Shown: positions 32,290 to 42,797, numbered from the stretch's first letter. The stretch: 48,380 nucleotides of DNA from Clostridia bacterium (GCA_017531925.1 JAFXKD010000002.1:1-48380); one strand, 5' to 3'. The notes: generated by a model not told the origin, from the letters alone. Numbers and translations: made by a program.

Positions 32290-35075
32290 TACTGCTTGAT
32301 CTCTTCCATAACGAAGGCTTCGAGAACGTCGCCGAGCTTGATATCGTTGAACTTTTCAAGTCCGATACCGCACTCGTATCCGGAAGCAACCTCCTTCGCG
32401 TCGTCCTTAAATCTCTTAAGGGAGCTGATCTTATCCTCAAAGATAACGATACCGTCACGAACTACGCGGATCTGGGCAGCTCTTGTAACCTTACCGTCGG
32501 TAATGTAGGAGCCCGCGATAGTACCAACACCGGGAACGCGGATGGTCTGACGAACCTCTGCGTGTCCAAGCACTACCTCCTTGAACTTAGGAGCAAGCAT
32601 ACCCTTCATAGCCGCCTCGATCTCCTCGATGCACTCGTAAATTACGCGGTACGTTCTGATCTCAACGTTCTGTCTGTCCGCAGAATCCATCGCGCCCTTA
32701 TCGGGACGAACGTTAAATCCTACGATGATGGCATTGGATGCCGCCGCGAGCATTACGTCGCCCTCGGTAATACCGCCGACTGCAGAGTGGATGACCTTGA
32801 CCTTAACTTCCTCATTAGAAAGCTTCTGCAAGGATGCGCGAACCGCTTCGGCAGAGCCGTCGACGTCCGCCTTTACGATGATGTTAAGATCCTTAACACC
32901 CTCGGATATCTGGCTGAAGAGATCGTTAAGATTTGCTCTCGCGTTAGCCTTGAAAATCTCCTCCTTAGCCTGAGCCTTTCTCTGCTCCGCAAGCTCTCTT
33001 GCCATCTTTTCGTCCGCAACCGCATTAAATTCATCACCAGCAACGGGAACGTCCGCAAGACCGATGATCTCAACGGGAACTGAAGGACCTGCCTCCTTAA
33101 CGGGCTTTCTGTTGTGGTCCGTCATAGCTCTTACACGGCCTACCGCCGTACCCGCGATAACAACGTCACCGTTATGAAGCGTACCGTTCTGAACGAGGAC
33201 CGTCGCAACGGGGCCTCTGCCCTTATCGAGCTTAGCCTCGATAACGATACCCTTAGCGTGTCTGTTGGGATTAGCCTTAAGCTCCTTGACCTCCGCAACA
33301 AGAAGCACGGATTCAAGAAGATCGTCAATACCCTTGTGAGTTTTTGCCGAAACGGGAACGCAGATAACGTCTCCGCCCCATTCCTCGGGAACGAGGTCGT
33401 AACGCGTGAGCTCCTGCTTAACCGTGTCGGGATCCGCCGTGGGCTTATCCATTTTATTTATAGCTACTACAATATCAATACCTGCCGCCTTAGCGTGGTT
33501 GATAGCTTCGATGGTCTGGGGCATAATGCCGTCGTCCGCCGCAACAACGAGGATCGCGATATCGGTCGCCTGCGCACCTCTTGCACGCATAGCCGTGAAC
33601 GCCTCGTGTCCGGGCGTATCAAGGAAAGTCATATCCTTGCCGTTTATCTGCACTCTGTAAGCACCGATGTGCTGAGTGATACCGCCCGCCTCACCGGACG
33701 TTACACTCGTATGACGGATAGCGTCAAGAAGTGAGGTCTTACCGTGGTCAACGTGTCCCATTACACAGATAACGGGCGCGCGTGACTGAAGCTTCTCCTC
33801 GGTATCAACGGTATCGTCAAAGAGCTTTTCTTCAATAGTAACAACGACTTCCTTGGTCACGATGGCGCCAAGCTCGTCGGCAATAAGATATGCGGTATCA
33901 AAGTCGATGACCTGATTTACCGTTACCATCATTCCCATCATCATAAGGCGCTTAACGACCTCACCCGCCGTCACCTTCAAGCGAGAAGCGAGCTCGCCAA
34001 CGGAGATCTCGTCGGGCACGGTGATGCTGACAGGCTGTTTTTTAACTACCTGCTGCTGCTTTTTCTGAGCGTTCTTGTCGAACTTGTTGCTCTGCTGCTG
34101 ACCCTTCTTATTAAATTTCTGGTTTCCGCCGCGCACGTCCTTGTGGCTGTCGGGAACGTAATTGTCAAGCTTTTCATCATACTTTGAAGCATCGTAGCTT
34201 GAGCCCCTCATATCTACTACGCGAGTAGTGGTGCTTCTTACACCCTTTTCGCCCTTAGCGGTCTGCTCACGAACGATGGCGGTAGGCTTGAAATGCTCCT
34301 TTGGAGCATTCTGATTGCCGTCCTCCTTGTCGCGTCCGAAGCCACCCTGCTGGGGCTTTTTATTCTGCTGGGGCTTCTGCTGACCAGCGCCAAAGCCACC
34401 CCTGTTGTTATTATCCTTATTAAAGCCGCCCGTGGGTCTGTCGGAGGCGGGTCTCTGTCCCTGCGCACCGTTTCTGTCAAAAGAGGGCTTGCCTGCAAAT
34501 CTGTCTCCTGCGGGCTTCTGTCCCTGAGGAGCGGGTCTTTGCTGGTTGTTATTCTGTTGAGTCTGAGGTCTTGACTGCGCTCCTGCAGAGCTGCCCTGAG
34601 AACGGTTATCGGGCTTTGTCTGCTGAGGTCTGCTTTCCGGCTTGGATTGATTTCTGGCATTCTGTTGAGTCGCCTTGGATTTTGCCTCGGCTTCTGCCTT
34701 AGCCTTAGCTTCAGCCTCTGTCTTAGCTTTAGCCTTTGCTTCCGCTTCAGCCTTTGCCTTAGCCTCTGCCTCCGCTTTAGCTCTTGCTTCAGCCTCTGCT
34801 TTAGCCTTAGCCTCTGCCTCTGCCTTCTGAGCGGCAAGCTCAACCTCCTTGGCAGCCTGAAGCTTTGAGGGAATATAGGTATCCCCAAAGATATAGGAAT
34901 CTATATCCTTGATCTGATTTTTCTTGGTGAGAGCCTCCATAAGAATATCAAACTCCCTGCCCTCAAGAGTGCCCTGCGTGGTTTTTGACGCAATACCCTT
35001 TTCTGCAAGGGTGTCAAGAATATCCTTACTCTTGATACCAAGATCCTTTGCTAATTGATTAATCTTAAATGCCAT
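32289..35075 (-). CDS. infB: Translation initiation factor IF-2
   Basis: A 928-residue IF-2. Residues 1-60 form an IF2N domain ([19 protein letters not shown]). Residues 80-136 are an Ala/Glu/Lys helical repeat, and 137-330 a Gln/Asn/Gly-rich linker. A second IF2N module ([22 protein letters not shown]) precedes the GTPase domain, with GHVDHGKTS (G1), DTPGHEAF (G3) and NKMD (G4), and the C-terminal tRNA-binding domains follow. IF-2 places fMet-tRNA on the 30S subunit. The linker is long for the family. It is the last gene of the rimP operon and ends at a strong terminator. Confidence 0.97.
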   Translation of the reverse strand: MAFKINQLAKDLGIKSKDILDTLAEKGIASKTTQGTLEGREFDILMEALTKKNQIKDIDSYIFGDTYIPSKLQAAKEVELAAQKAEAEAKAKAEAEARAKAEAEAKAKAEAEAKAKAKTEAEAKAKAEAEAKSKATQQNARNQSKPESRPQQTKPDNRSQGSSAGAQSRPQTQQNNNQQRPAPQGQKPAGDRFAGKPSFDRNGAQGQRPASDRPTGGFNKDNNNRGGFGAGQQKPQQNKKPQQGGFGRDKEDGNQNAPKEHFKPTAIVREQTAKGEKGVRSTTTRVVDMRGSSYDASKYDEKLDNYVPDSHKDVRGGNQKFNKKGQQQSNKFDKNAQKKQQQVVKKQPVSITVPDEISVGELASRLKVTAGEVVKRLMMMGMMVTVNQVIDFDTAYLIADELGAIVTKEVVVTIEEKLFDDTVDTEEKLQSRAPVICVMGHVDHGKTSLLDAIRHTSVTSGEAGGITQHIGAYRVQINGKDMTFLDTPGHEAFTAMRARGAQATDIAILVVAADDGIMPQTIEAINHAKAAGIDIVVAINKMDKPTADPDTVKQELTRYDLVPEEWGGDVICVPVSAKTHKGIDDLLESVLLVAEVKELKANPNRHAKGIVIEAKLDKGRGPVATVLVQNGTLHNGDVVIAGTAVGRVRAMTDHNRKPVKEAGPSVPVEIIGLADVPVAGDEFNAVADEKMARELAEQRKAQAKEEIFKANARANLNDLFSQISEGVKDLNIIVKADVDGSAEAVRASLQKLSNEEVKVKVIHSAVGGITEGDVMLAAASNAIIVGFNVRPDKGAMDSADRQNVEIRTYRVIYECIEEIEAAMKGMLAPKFKEVVLGHAEVRQTIRVPGVGTIAGSYITDGKVTRAAQIRVVRDGIVIFEDKISSLKRFKDDAKEVASGYECGIGLEKFNDIKLGDVLEAFVMEEIKQ
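34670..34823 (-). repeat. Degenerate tandem repeat inside infB
   Basis: This stretch encodes 50 or so residues made almost only of Ala, Glu and Lys (units such as AKAEAEA). The underlying DNA repeats GCCTCTGC/GCCTTAGC-like hexamers, so length variation by slippage is likely between strains. The encoded segment should form a long charged single helix. Confidence 0.75.
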
Positions 35076-35137
35076 TAGTAACCTCCAGAATTCCGTTTTT
35101 CAGAATATGAACCGTTCAATAAAATCAAAAATTTGAA

Positions 35138-35452
35138 TTACTCAAAATACTTGCCCATCATTTTATAAAAGCCCTCGTCCGTAATAGCCACGGCGGCAAG
35201 CGAGGAGCTCTTTCCGACAGCGGATGCGAGCGCTCCTCCGTCGGCATCAAGCCTTATTTTTTCGACTTGATAAAAACTACACTTGTCTGTTATTTTTTTG
35301 TGTGTATTTTCGGATGTATCCCCCGCCTCAAGCACAAGATATATCCTCTTTCCCTTTTGCATCGCTTCGATTATCATCGGCACGCCGAAGATGAGCCTTC
35401 CCGCCTTTGCGCAAAGACCGAGCGAGCTTAAAATTCTCTTACCGTCCATCAT
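35138..35452 (-). CDS. ylxQ: YlxQ, L7Ae-family RNA-binding protein
   Basis: A 104-residue protein of the L7Ae/L30e fold: KRILSSLGLCAKAGRLIFG, IYLVLEAGDTSENTHKKI and AAVAITDEGFYKMM. This family binds kink-turn-type RNA. It overlaps ylxR by 4 nt (ATGA) and precedes infB by 62 bases, as in Bacillus. Two consecutive ATG codons are present; the first overlaps the ylxR stop. Confidence 0.9.
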   Translation of the reverse strand: MMDGKRILSSLGLCAKAGRLIFGVPMIIEAMQKGKRIYLVLEAGDTSENTHKKITDKCSFYQVEKIRLDADGGALASAVGKSSSLAAVAITDEGFYKMMGKYFE

Positions 35453-35721
35453 TCGCCGGCTTCTATCTTCTCACCAAGCTCCGCGTAAACCTCATCGGGT
35501 ATCGCACATTCAAGGTGGGATGCAAGCTTTCCGCTCTTCTTTGCCTTGTTGAAGCATTTGACGCTCGCGCAAAGGTAGCAGCCCCTGCCGTTCTTTCTGC
35601 CCGTGGAGTCGAGAACTATCTCTCCCTCGGGAGTTCTTACCACTCTGATAAGCTCGCCCTTGGGCTTTCTCTCACAGCAACCGACGCACTGGCGGAGCGG
35701 GATCTTCTTTTTCTGTTCCAT
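35449..35721 (-). CDS. ylxR: YlxR (DUF448) nucleic-acid-binding protein
   Basis: A 90-residue protein with the family signature RQCVGCCERKPKGELIRVVR and GRKNGRGCYLC. It is RNA-binding by structure, and Bacillus members are reported to affect rnpB expression. It sits between nusA (7 bases) and ylxQ (4-nt overlap) in the usual operon position. Confidence 0.92.
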   Translation of the reverse strand: MEQKKKIPLRQCVGCCERKPKGELIRVVRTPEGEIVLDSTGRKNGRGCYLCASVKCFNKAKKSGKLASHLECAIPDEVYAELGEKIEAGE

Positions 35722-35728
35722 AAGTATA

Positions 35729-36754
35729 TTATTCAGTCTTGATATCGATCTTTATGCCCGTAAGTCTTGCAGCAAGGCGGACGTTCTGGCCCTCCTTACC
35801 GATCGCAAGGCTGAGCTGATCGGGATTTACCACAGCTCTGCAGCTTCTCTCACCCGTCATCTCAACGAATTCAACGGGAGCGGGAGAAAGCGCCTCTGTA
35901 ACGTACTGCAAGGGATCCTCGCTGTATCTGATTATGTCTATCTTCTCACCGTTAAGCTCATCAAGGATGGCGTTTATTCTCATACCGTGATTACCGATGC
36001 AAGCGCCGATGGGATCAACATCCTCGTCTCTCGAGTAAACGGAGATCTTCGTTCTTGAGCCCGCCTCACGGCACGCGCCCTTGATGATAACTACACCGTC
36101 AGCGATCTCGGGGATCTCAAGCTCGAATATTCTTCTTACAAGTCCCGCATGTGTACGGCTGAGAGTAACGATGGGGCCCTTGCCCTCTTTATTTACCTGA
36201 AGGACATAAACCTTTATCTTGTCGCCAACGTTAAGTATCTCGCCGGGTATCTGCTCGCTCTTAAGAAGAGTTGCAAAGCCGTTTTCGGTCTCAAGAAGCA
36301 CGTTTCCGGTATCCGCGTGGATCTTGCTTACTGTTGCGGTGATGATCTCATCCTTCTGATTCTCGTAAGCCTCCTGGATTGCTCTGCGCTCGCCCTCGCG
36401 AATGCCCTGAATGATCACGGACTTAGCCGCGCCCGCGGAAAGGCGGCGGAAATTCTTGGGCTTTACCTCTCTCTCAACAAATGTTCCGAGAGTGTATTTC
36501 TTGGCGATCTTCTTAGCCTCCTCAAGGGAGATCTGCGTTTCGGGGTTTTCAACCACCTCAACGACCTCCTTCTGCTGATATACCTTTATATCCTCCTTGC
36601 GCTCATCTATCGCTACACGCACGTTGGTGTTGTTTCCGTACTCCTTTTTAAAAGCGGAAACGAGAGCAGCCTCGATCTTTTCGTACATATAAGACTTGGG
36701 AATGCCCTTTTCCTTTTCAAGCATATCAAGTGCGGCAAATAATTCCTTGTTCAT
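35729..36754 (-). CDS. nusA: Transcription termination/antitermination protein NusA
   Basis: A 341-residue NusA. An N-terminal RNA-polymerase-binding domain (residues 1-130: ALDMLEKEKGIPKSYMYEKIEAAL) is followed by an S1 domain and two KH domains with GNHGMRINAILDELNGEKIDII and AIGKEGQNVRLAARLTG. It lacks the C-terminal acidic repeats of proteobacterial NusA, which is normal for Firmicutes. It modulates pausing and intrinsic termination. rimP lies 11 bases upstream, with AAGGAG in the gap. Confidence 0.96.
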   Translation of the reverse strand: MNKELFAALDMLEKEKGIPKSYMYEKIEAALVSAFKKEYGNNTNVRVAIDERKEDIKVYQQKEVVEVVENPETQISLEEAKKIAKKYTLGTFVEREVKPKNFRRLSAGAAKSVIIQGIREGERRAIQEAYENQKDEIITATVSKIHADTGNVLLETENGFATLLKSEQIPGEILNVGDKIKVYVLQVNKEGKGPIVTLSRTHAGLVRRIFELEIPEIADGVVIIKGACREAGSRTKISVYSRDEDVDPIGACIGNHGMRINAILDELNGEKIDIIRYSEDPLQYVTEALSPAPVEFVEMTGERSCRAVVNPDQLSLAIGKEGQNVRLAARLTGIKIDIKTE

Positions 36755-36765
36755 TTTCCTTCTCC

Positions 36766-37233
36766 TTATTCAAAATCAAATACAGTATGCATTTTGGAAA
36801 TTTCTTTTCTTTCAAAAGCGACGCTCTCGCCGCCCACATTTATAAGCACTCTTCCCTCTCCGTCAACGCCCTCGAGGATACCGACGAAGCTCTTTGAGCC
36901 GTTTTTGGGAGCGTAAAGCTTAGCCTCGACCTTCTCACCAAGGCACATAGAGATGTGCGCGTCGGTCTTTATCTCCCTCTCGATTCCGGGGGATGTGCAT
37001 TCAAGATAGTAAGCGTCCTCAATAGGATCTGCCTCGTCGAGCATGGGGTCTATCGTTCTGTGGAATTTTTCACAGATATTTATATCAATGCCCTCTTCGG
37101 AATCGATAGTGATCCTGAGGATCCTCTTCGATCCCTCCTTGACGTACTCAACGTCCCAGAGGATGATACCCATCTCCTCGGCTACGGGAGCGACAAGCTC
37201 CGTCACCGTACCAACGATATTTTTCTTAATCAT
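36766..37233 (-). CDS. rimP: Ribosome maturation factor RimP
   Basis: A 155-residue RimP for 30S subunit assembly. VEYVKEGSKRILRITIDSEEGI and the conserved YYLECTSPGIEREI (beta strand then SPG) are diagnostic, and a C-terminal Sm-like domain follows. It is the first gene of rimP-nusA-ylxR-ylxQ-infB. The leader carries a perfect 10-bp hairpin (37264-37289) between the promoter and the start codon. Confidence 0.95.
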   Translation of the reverse strand: MIKKNIVGTVTELVAPVAEEMGIILWDVEYVKEGSKRILRITIDSEEGIDINICEKFHRTIDPMLDEADPIEDAYYLECTSPGIEREIKTDAHISMCLGEKVEAKLYAPKNGSKSFVGILEGVDGEGRVLINVGGESVAFERKEISKMHTVFDFE

Positions 37234-37263
37234 ATCTTTTTAAATCTGCCTTTTCAAGAATTA

Positions 37264-37289
37264 AGAGTGGGTCGTTTGGGACCCACTCT
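37264..37289 (-). promoter_or_regulatory. Leader hairpin upstream of rimP
   Basis: Arms AGAGTGGGTC (37264-37273) and GACCCACTCT (37280-37289) pair perfectly over 10 bp. On the minus strand the hairpin starts roughly 10 bases after the expected transcription start and is followed by TTAATTCTT, too weak for efficient termination. It may stabilise the 5' end or mediate NusA autoregulation; neither is shown. Confidence 0.5.
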
Positions 37290-37305
37290 CAGCTTAGTAT
37301 GCCTC

Positions 37306-37334
37306 ATTATAACACACCTTTTCTTATTTTGCAA
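37306..37334 (-). promoter_or_regulatory. Sigma-A-type promoter for the rimP-infB operon
   Basis: On the minus strand, TTGCAA (37329-37334) and TATAAT (37306-37311) are separated by 17 bases. The promoter is divergent from the gdpP promoter at 37404-37432. Confidence 0.8.
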
Positions 37335-37403
37335 TAGTTTTTTGCATTTTTTTGAATTTTTTTACTTTTTTTATTATTTATATATAAATATTCAAAAATT
37401 ATG

Positions 37404-37432
37404 TTTACAAAAATAAAATTTCGTGCTATAAT
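37404..37432 (+). promoter_or_regulatory. Sigma-A-type promoter for the gdpP operon
   Basis: TTTACA (37404-37409), a 17-base spacer and TATAAT (37427-37432) lie 74 bases upstream of the gdpP start. The leader contains two ATGCATTTTA/TAAAATGCCT-like short repeats and nothing else recognised. Confidence 0.8.
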
Positions 37433-37506
37433 TATGGGAAGATCATTAAAATGCCTAAGTATGCATTTTAATTGACCGTCAAATAATCAAAGGAGAATAA
37501 AATCCA

Positions 37507-39540
37507 ATGAGTAAAAAGAACAATAGCCGTGTATTCACGGAAAATAATATGCTTTTATGGATATGTCTGTTAAGCAGCGTGATATTCTTCGGTCTTTACG
37601 CCGCAGTCGATATCTTCGTTGATAACTATCCTATGTGGCTCGGCCCCGTGCTGTTCATAGCGGACGCTATGCTGATACTCGCGGTGCTTATAGCGTATAA
37701 GAGGAAGCGCGACCTTGAGGCAAGCTTCAAGGAAAGCACGCTTCTTATGGAAAAGGCTATGACGGGTATGATGAGAAGCGTTGATATTCCCTGTATCCTC
37801 ACCCTTCCCACAGGACTTATCGCGTGGTGCTCCCAGGGCGCACATAAAATGCTCGGCACGTCGGAGAGCCTGCTTCAGAAGAATTTCAACGAGCTTTGCT
37901 CCGTAAGTATAGACGACCTCGTAGCAACTCTCACGGATGACGAGGCAAAGAAAAACGACGGCTCCCTTCCCGTAGTGATAGGCGGACGCAACTATTACGC
38001 AAAGATCTATCTTCAAACGCTCGGTAAAAACACCTATTACCTTGTGACATTTACCGACTATACCGAATACGAGCAGCTTCGCATCAAAAACTATAACGAG
38101 TCTCCCGTTGTCGCTCATATAGTCCTTGACAACCTTAACGAGATAGCGGAGTACGTAAGAGTAAACTACCGCTCTGCAGCAAATGAGATCGAGGACATCT
38201 TAAAGAAATTTGCCGATGATATGGACGGATTTATCAGAGAATATAACCGCGATAGATACATAATGGTATTTTCGAGGGAAAAATATAACGAATGCGCCGA
38301 AAACAAATTCGATATTCTTGAGACCGTAAGAAACGTGCGCCTTGGCGACAGCTCCGTTCCCGTAACCATCTCTATGGGCATCTCCCTTGTGGGTGAGAAT
38401 TTTGAGGAAAGAGAGAAAAACGCTTTCTCCGCCCTTGAATTCGCACTTCAGCGCGGCGGCGACCAGGTGGCGGTCAAGACCGAGGAGGACGTTCTGTTCT
38501 ACGGAGGAAGAACTAAAGGAGTTCAGAAAAAGCTCGGCTCTCAGATGCGAGTTTTCGCAACACAGCTCACCTCCCTTATCTCGAGCGCGGGCAACGTTCT
38601 TATTATGGGACACGCAAATCCCGACTTCGATGCAATAGGCGCGTGCGTGGGAATCGCAAGACTCTGTATGTTCTGCGGTCAGAAGCCTAAGATCGTAATG
38701 AATACAAGAAACAAGAACTTCTTGGCTTGCACCGAAAAGCTCCTTCTTCTTGAGGACTACAAAAACACCTTCATATCCGCAGAGGCAGGACTTGATATGG
38801 TGCGCTCGGATACGCTCCTCATTATAGTTGACGCAAACAATTTCAATATTCTCGAATCCCCCGACCTTGCGAATAACGTGGCGGACTATGTAATAATAGA
38901 CCACCACAGAAAGGTAGCGGAATTTGAAAACGAGCCTAAGCTCACTCCTCTTATCGACCCCTCCGCATCCTCCGCGTCCGAAATGGTAACTGCAATCTTA
39001 GAGCAATGCCTGCCCTCGGACGGTATGTATAAGGAGGAGGCAAATCTGCTCCTTGCGGGTATTATGGTCGATACCAAGAATTTCACGAGGACCACGGGCG
39101 CTATGACCTTCTCTGCTGCGATGCACTTAAGAAGCATCGGCGCAAGCAGCGAGATAGCAGGTGCGTTCTTCAAGGAGGAATTCAACGACTTTATGAGCGA
39201 GGCAAAATTCGGCTCCAACGTCACGCTGTATATGGAAAAGATAGCCATAACTCAAAGCAACGGAAACGATCCGTCCTTTGACAGAGTGGCTGCGGCTAAG
39301 GCAGCGGACAAGCTGCTCACCGTTCGCGGAGTAGAGGCATCCTTCGCTCTCGTTGAGATAGACGGAGTGATCCATATCTCCGCGCGCTCAAACGGAGGCA
39401 TCAACGTTCAGCTCATTCTTGAAAAGCTTGGCGGCGGCGGTCACTTCGATATGGCGGCGGCTGCGCTCAGAGGCGAGGATATGAGAGCGGTTCTCTATCG
39501 TCTCAAGGATGCTATCGACGAATATTTTAAGGAAAATTAA
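37507..39540 (+). CDS. gdpP: Cyclic-di-AMP phosphodiesterase GdpP (DHH/DHHA1)
   Basis: A 677-residue membrane protein. Two N-terminal membrane spans lie at about 15-36 and 44-63; a PAS-like domain at about 75-190; a degenerate GGDEF domain at about 200-340; then a DHH domain with GHANPDFDAIGA and IIDHHRK, and a DHHA1 domain with GGGGHFDMAAAAL. It hydrolyses c-di-AMP to pApA and so sets potassium and cell-wall homeostasis. The first gene of gdpP-rplI-dnaB-tilS-ftsH, it has AAAGGAG upstream. Confidence 0.96.
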   Translation: MSKKNNSRVFTENNMLLWICLLSSVIFFGLYAAVDIFVDNYPMWLGPVLFIADAMLILAVLIAYKRKRDLEASFKESTLLMEKAMTGMMRSVDIPCILTLPTGLIAWCSQGAHKMLGTSESLLQKNFNELCSVSIDDLVATLTDDEAKKNDGSLPVVIGGRNYYAKIYLQTLGKNTYYLVTFTDYTEYEQLRIKNYNESPVVAHIVLDNLNEIAEYVRVNYRSAANEIEDILKKFADDMDGFIREYNRDRYIMVFSREKYNECAENKFDILETVRNVRLGDSSVPVTISMGISLVGENFEEREKNAFSALEFALQRGGDQVAVKTEEDVLFYGGRTKGVQKKLGSQMRVFATQLTSLISSAGNVLIMGHANPDFDAIGACVGIARLCMFCGQKPKIVMNTRNKNFLACTEKLLLLEDYKNTFISAEAGLDMVRSDTLLIIVDANNFNILESPDLANNVADYVIIDHHRKVAEFENEPKLTPLIDPSASSASEMVTAILEQCLPSDGMYKEEANLLLAGIMVDTKNFTRTTGAMTFSAAMHLRSIGASSEIAGAFFKEEFNDFMSEAKFGSNVTLYMEKIAITQSNGNDPSFDRVAAAKAADKLLTVRGVEASFALVEIDGVIHISARSNGGINVQLILEKLGGGGHFDMAAAALRGEDMRAVLYRLKDAIDEYFKEN

Positions 39541-39603
39541 CGGATTATTTCAAGATTTTTTAAGAATTGTATCTTATAATCTCACAGTCAGGAGAATTTA
39601 TTT

Positions 39604-40056
39604 ATGAAAGTAATGTTAACACAGGATGTAAAGGGACAGGGCAAAAAGGACCAGATCATTGAGGTCTCCGACGGCTACGCAAGAAATTTCCTTCTCCCCA
39701 AAAAGCTCGCAATAATCGCTGACGCAAAGGCGGTTAACGAGGCAAGAAATAAGGAGGCGTCCAATCTTCACAAAATAGAGGTTGCTAAGGCAGAGGCTAA
39801 GGCAACTGCGGACAAGCTCTCAAAGATAATCGTTCAGATAAACGAGAGCGCAGGTAACGATAACCGCCTTTACGGAGCGGTAACAGCAAAGGACATCGCT
39901 GAGAGACTCCAGAAGGATCACGGCATTACCGTTGATAAGAAAAAGCTCATACTCACGGAAGCCATCAAGACCTTTGGCACCTATAAGGTGGAGATAAAGC
40001 TTTACGGTGCGGAGATAGTAGGTACCATCACGGTACAGGTCTCCCCCAAGCAGTAA
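39604..40056 (+). CDS. rplI: 50S ribosomal protein L9
   Basis: A 150-residue bL9. The N-terminal 23S-binding domain has [34 protein letters not shown], followed by a long connecting helix and a C-terminal domain. TCAGGAG lies about 8 bases upstream. TATAAT at 39575-39580, without a clear -35, could give extra transcription inside the operon. The order gdpP-rplI-dnaB is the Firmicute standard. Confidence 0.97.
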   Translation: MKVMLTQDVKGQGKKDQIIEVSDGYARNFLLPKKLAIIADAKAVNEARNKEASNLHKIEVAKAEAKATADKLSKIIVQINESAGNDNRLYGAVTAKDIAERLQKDHGITVDKKKLILTEAIKTFGTYKVEIKLYGAEIVGTITVQVSPKQ

Positions 40057-40068
40057 GCGAGGAAGAGT

Positions 40069-41409
40069 ATGGAAGAGCTTAACAGAAAATTACCATTCTC
40101 TCTTATAGCAGAGCAGTCGCTCCTCGGCTCGATCCTTATAGATCCGGCATCCATAAACGAGGTCGCTGATCTCGTCAAGGCGGATGATTTCTATATTACG
40201 GAGCATAAGCAGATATACCTTGCGGCAGCGGAGCTTTTTATGACCAACCGCGAGATCGACGTCGTTACTCTTATCGATGCGCTCGTACGCAGGGGCATCT
40301 ATGATAAGAGCGGGGGCGAGGACTATATCCGTACACTCTCAGAGGTCGTTCCCACAGCACTCAACGTTAAGGACTATGCAAGGATAGTTAAGGAAAAGAG
40401 CGCGCTCCGTCAGCTTATCGAGGTCTGCGGAGAGATCAACGACAGCGCCTTCTCCGAGCAGGAGAGCGCAAGCGGTATCATCGAGCTTGCCGAAAGCAAG
40501 ATATTTGCGATCGCGCAAGGAAGAGATACCAGAAACTTCAGACATATCCGCGACGTTCTCGGAGCGGTATATAATAATCTTCACGAGCTTTCAATAAATC
40601 CCGACGCGGCTCACGGAACTCCCACCGGATTTTCGGGGCTTGACCGCACGCTCGTCGGTATGGGTAATTCCGACCTCATTCTCGTCGGTGCGCGTCCCGG
40701 TATGGGTAAAACGTCCTTCGCTCTCAATATCGCGACGAACGTTGCGCAAAGCACCAAGAAAAAGGTGTGCGTGTTCTCACTCGAGATGAGCGCAGAGCAG
40801 CTCGTTTCAAGAATTTTGTCAAGTGAAGCACTCGTTGACAGCTACGAGCTTCGCTCGGGCAAGCTCTCAAGCGATTCTTGGGAAAAGATCGCCGACGCAA
40901 GCTCACGCCTTGCATCCTGCGATATACTTATAGACGATACCTCGGGACTTACCGTCACCGAGATGAAGGCAAAGCTGCGCAGAGTCGATAATCTTGGACT
41001 CGTAGTGGTTGACTACCTTCAGCTTATGCAGAGCGACAGAAAGATCGATAACCGCGTTCAGGAGGTTGCAGACATCTCCCGCGCGCTCAAGATAATGGCA
41101 AAGGAAATGAACGTCCCCATCATCTGCTGCGCTCAGCTCTCCCGCGGTCCCGAATCAAGAACCGATAAAAAGCCAATGCTTTCAGACCTACGTGACTCCG
41201 GTGCCATCGAGCAGGATGCGGACGTCGTAATGTTCCTTTACAGAAACGAATATTATAAGAACGATGCAACTCCCGGCGAAAGCAACGCGGCAAATATTGC
41301 CGAGGTCATAATCGCAAAGAACCGTCACGGCTCAACCGGTACTGTAAAGATGGGCTGGATAGGTCAGTACACCAAGTTCCGCACCATCGCGGACAACATC
41401 GAAGAATAA
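40069..41409 (+). CDS. dnaB: Replicative DNA helicase DnaB
   Basis: A 446-residue hexameric helicase (DnaC in Bacillus naming). The N-terminal primase-interacting domain begins PFSLIAEQSLLGSIL. The RecA-like core has GARPGMGKTSFALN (Walker A), VVVDYLQLM (Walker B), CCAQLSRGPESR and DLRDSGAIEQDADVVMFLYR. No intein interrupts it. It begins 12 bases after rplI. Confidence 0.97.
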   Translation: MEELNRKLPFSLIAEQSLLGSILIDPASINEVADLVKADDFYITEHKQIYLAAAELFMTNREIDVVTLIDALVRRGIYDKSGGEDYIRTLSEVVPTALNVKDYARIVKEKSALRQLIEVCGEINDSAFSEQESASGIIELAESKIFAIAQGRDTRNFRHIRDVLGAVYNNLHELSINPDAAHGTPTGFSGLDRTLVGMGNSDLILVGARPGMGKTSFALNIATNVAQSTKKKVCVFSLEMSAEQLVSRILSSEALVDSYELRSGKLSSDSWEKIADASSRLASCDILIDDTSGLTVTEMKAKLRRVDNLGLVVVDYLQLMQSDRKIDNRVQEVADISRALKIMAKEMNVPIICCAQLSRGPESRTDKKPMLSDLRDSGAIEQDADVVMFLYRNEYYKNDATPGESNAANIAEVIIAKNRHGSTGTVKMGWIGQYTKFRTIADNIEE

Positions 41410-41429
41410 TTACGGAAATGGGGGATAAT

Positions 41430-42797
41430 ATGAAGCCCGAAAGCAAAATTTCATACGTGTCCCCCCACCTGCTTGCAGGACTTCCCAAAAACACTCCCGT
41501 CCTGCTCGCCTTTTCGGGAGGCGCGGATTCAAGCGCGCTCCTGTCAATGCTTGTAAAGGATTCTCATAAAAACGGATATTCCCTATCCGCCGCGCATTTT
41601 CACCACGGAATACGGGGTGATGAGGCAGATCGCGACGCAGAGTTCTGCAGACGGACAGCCAATGAATACGGCATTTCATTTTACATTGAGAAAGCGGATA
41701 TTCCGTTCCTCGCAAGACAGAGCGGAAAAAGCATAGAAGCCGAGGCAAGAGAGCAGAGATACGCGTTTTTTGAAAAAATAATGAGGGAAAACGGCATTCC
41801 CATACTCGTAACGGCACATCACGCCGAGGACCGCACCGAGAGCATCCTGCTCCACATCCTTCGCGGAAGCGGCTTGCGCGGACTCGTCGGTATCGAGCCC
41901 TGCCGCGCGCTTGCTAAGGGCCTTTATCTCGTCCGACCGATCTTAAACACAGAAAAGAGCGATATCCTTGAATATTGCGCGCAAAACGGCATAGAATACG
42001 TTACCGACAGCACAAATGCCGATACGGGATACGCAAGAAATGCTGTCCGTGCAAAGCTCGTCCCAAAAATGAAGGAGATTCAGCCAAATCTCAGCTCCGT
42101 CTTCGCAAGACTCTCCGAAAGCGCCGCCGAATCCGACGGATTTATAAGAGAGTGTGCGGAAGAGTTTATAAAAAGCGAGTGTAATAGCACCGTTCCGCTT
42201 CAAAAGCTATGCGCGCTGCACCCCGCGCTCAGATCAAGGGTGATCTCGATCTTCTTTGAAAAGAGCTTCGGAGTTTCGCTCGAGCGAGTACATATAAGCG
42301 CAATAGTCGAGCTTTGCGAAAAGGCAACGCCCCACTCGTCGCTTTCACTTCCGGGTGAAATAAACGCAATAATCGAAAACAGCTCTCTCACTTTTTCAAA
42401 AAAAATTGAGAATACTCCGCCGTCAGATTTTAACATTCCATTTTTTGAGGGTAAAATGACGGTCACGGAGGGCATAATAATTAATATTGAAAAAAATCCA
42501 ACGCAAAAACGCAAAAATTCTTCCCTTTCGGTCGATATTGCAGCGCATCTTTTGGATAGCGGCGCACACTTCAGACCGAGGCGCGAGGGCGACGTTATAA
42601 CGTGCGGAAAAATGAATAAAAAAGTCAAAAAGCTGATGAGTGAGAAAAAGCTCCCTCTCAGCCAAAGATATAGCCTTCCCCTTCTCGTATCTGCAGACAA
42701 TGTGCTGTGGGTGCCCTCGGTCGCGCTCAGCGATACGGCGCGTAATGCATCAAGGGACGACGGCTTCTACAGAATAAGCATCGAAACAGAAAACTAA
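41430..42797 (+). CDS. tilS: tRNA(Ile)-lysidine synthase
   Basis: A 455-residue enzyme that converts C34 of the AUA-reading tRNA-Ile2 to lysidine with lysine and ATP. The PP-loop is LLAFSGGADSSALL, and AHFHHGIRGDEADRD and VTAHHAEDRTESILLHILRGSGLRGLVG are diagnostic. A C-terminal TilS domain ends around HFRPRREGDVITCG. I favour the ATG at 41430, with GGGGG 6 bases upstream; the ATG at 41418 has no good ribosome binding site. hpt, normally between tilS and ftsH, is absent. Confidence 0.94.
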   Translation: MKPESKISYVSPHLLAGLPKNTPVLLAFSGGADSSALLSMLVKDSHKNGYSLSAAHFHHGIRGDEADRDAEFCRRTANEYGISFYIEKADIPFLARQSGKSIEAEAREQRYAFFEKIMRENGIPILVTAHHAEDRTESILLHILRGSGLRGLVGIEPCRALAKGLYLVRPILNTEKSDILEYCAQNGIEYVTDSTNADTGYARNAVRAKLVPKMKEIQPNLSSVFARLSESAAESDGFIRECAEEFIKSECNSTVPLQKLCALHPALRSRVISIFFEKSFGVSLERVHISAIVELCEKATPHSSLSLPGEINAIIENSSLTFSKKIENTPPSDFNIPFFEGKMTVTEGIIINIEKNPTQKRKNSSLSVDIAAHLLDSGAHFRPRREGDVITCGKMNKKVKKLMSEKKLPLSQRYSLPLLVSADNVLWVPSVALSDTARNASRDDGFYRISIETEN

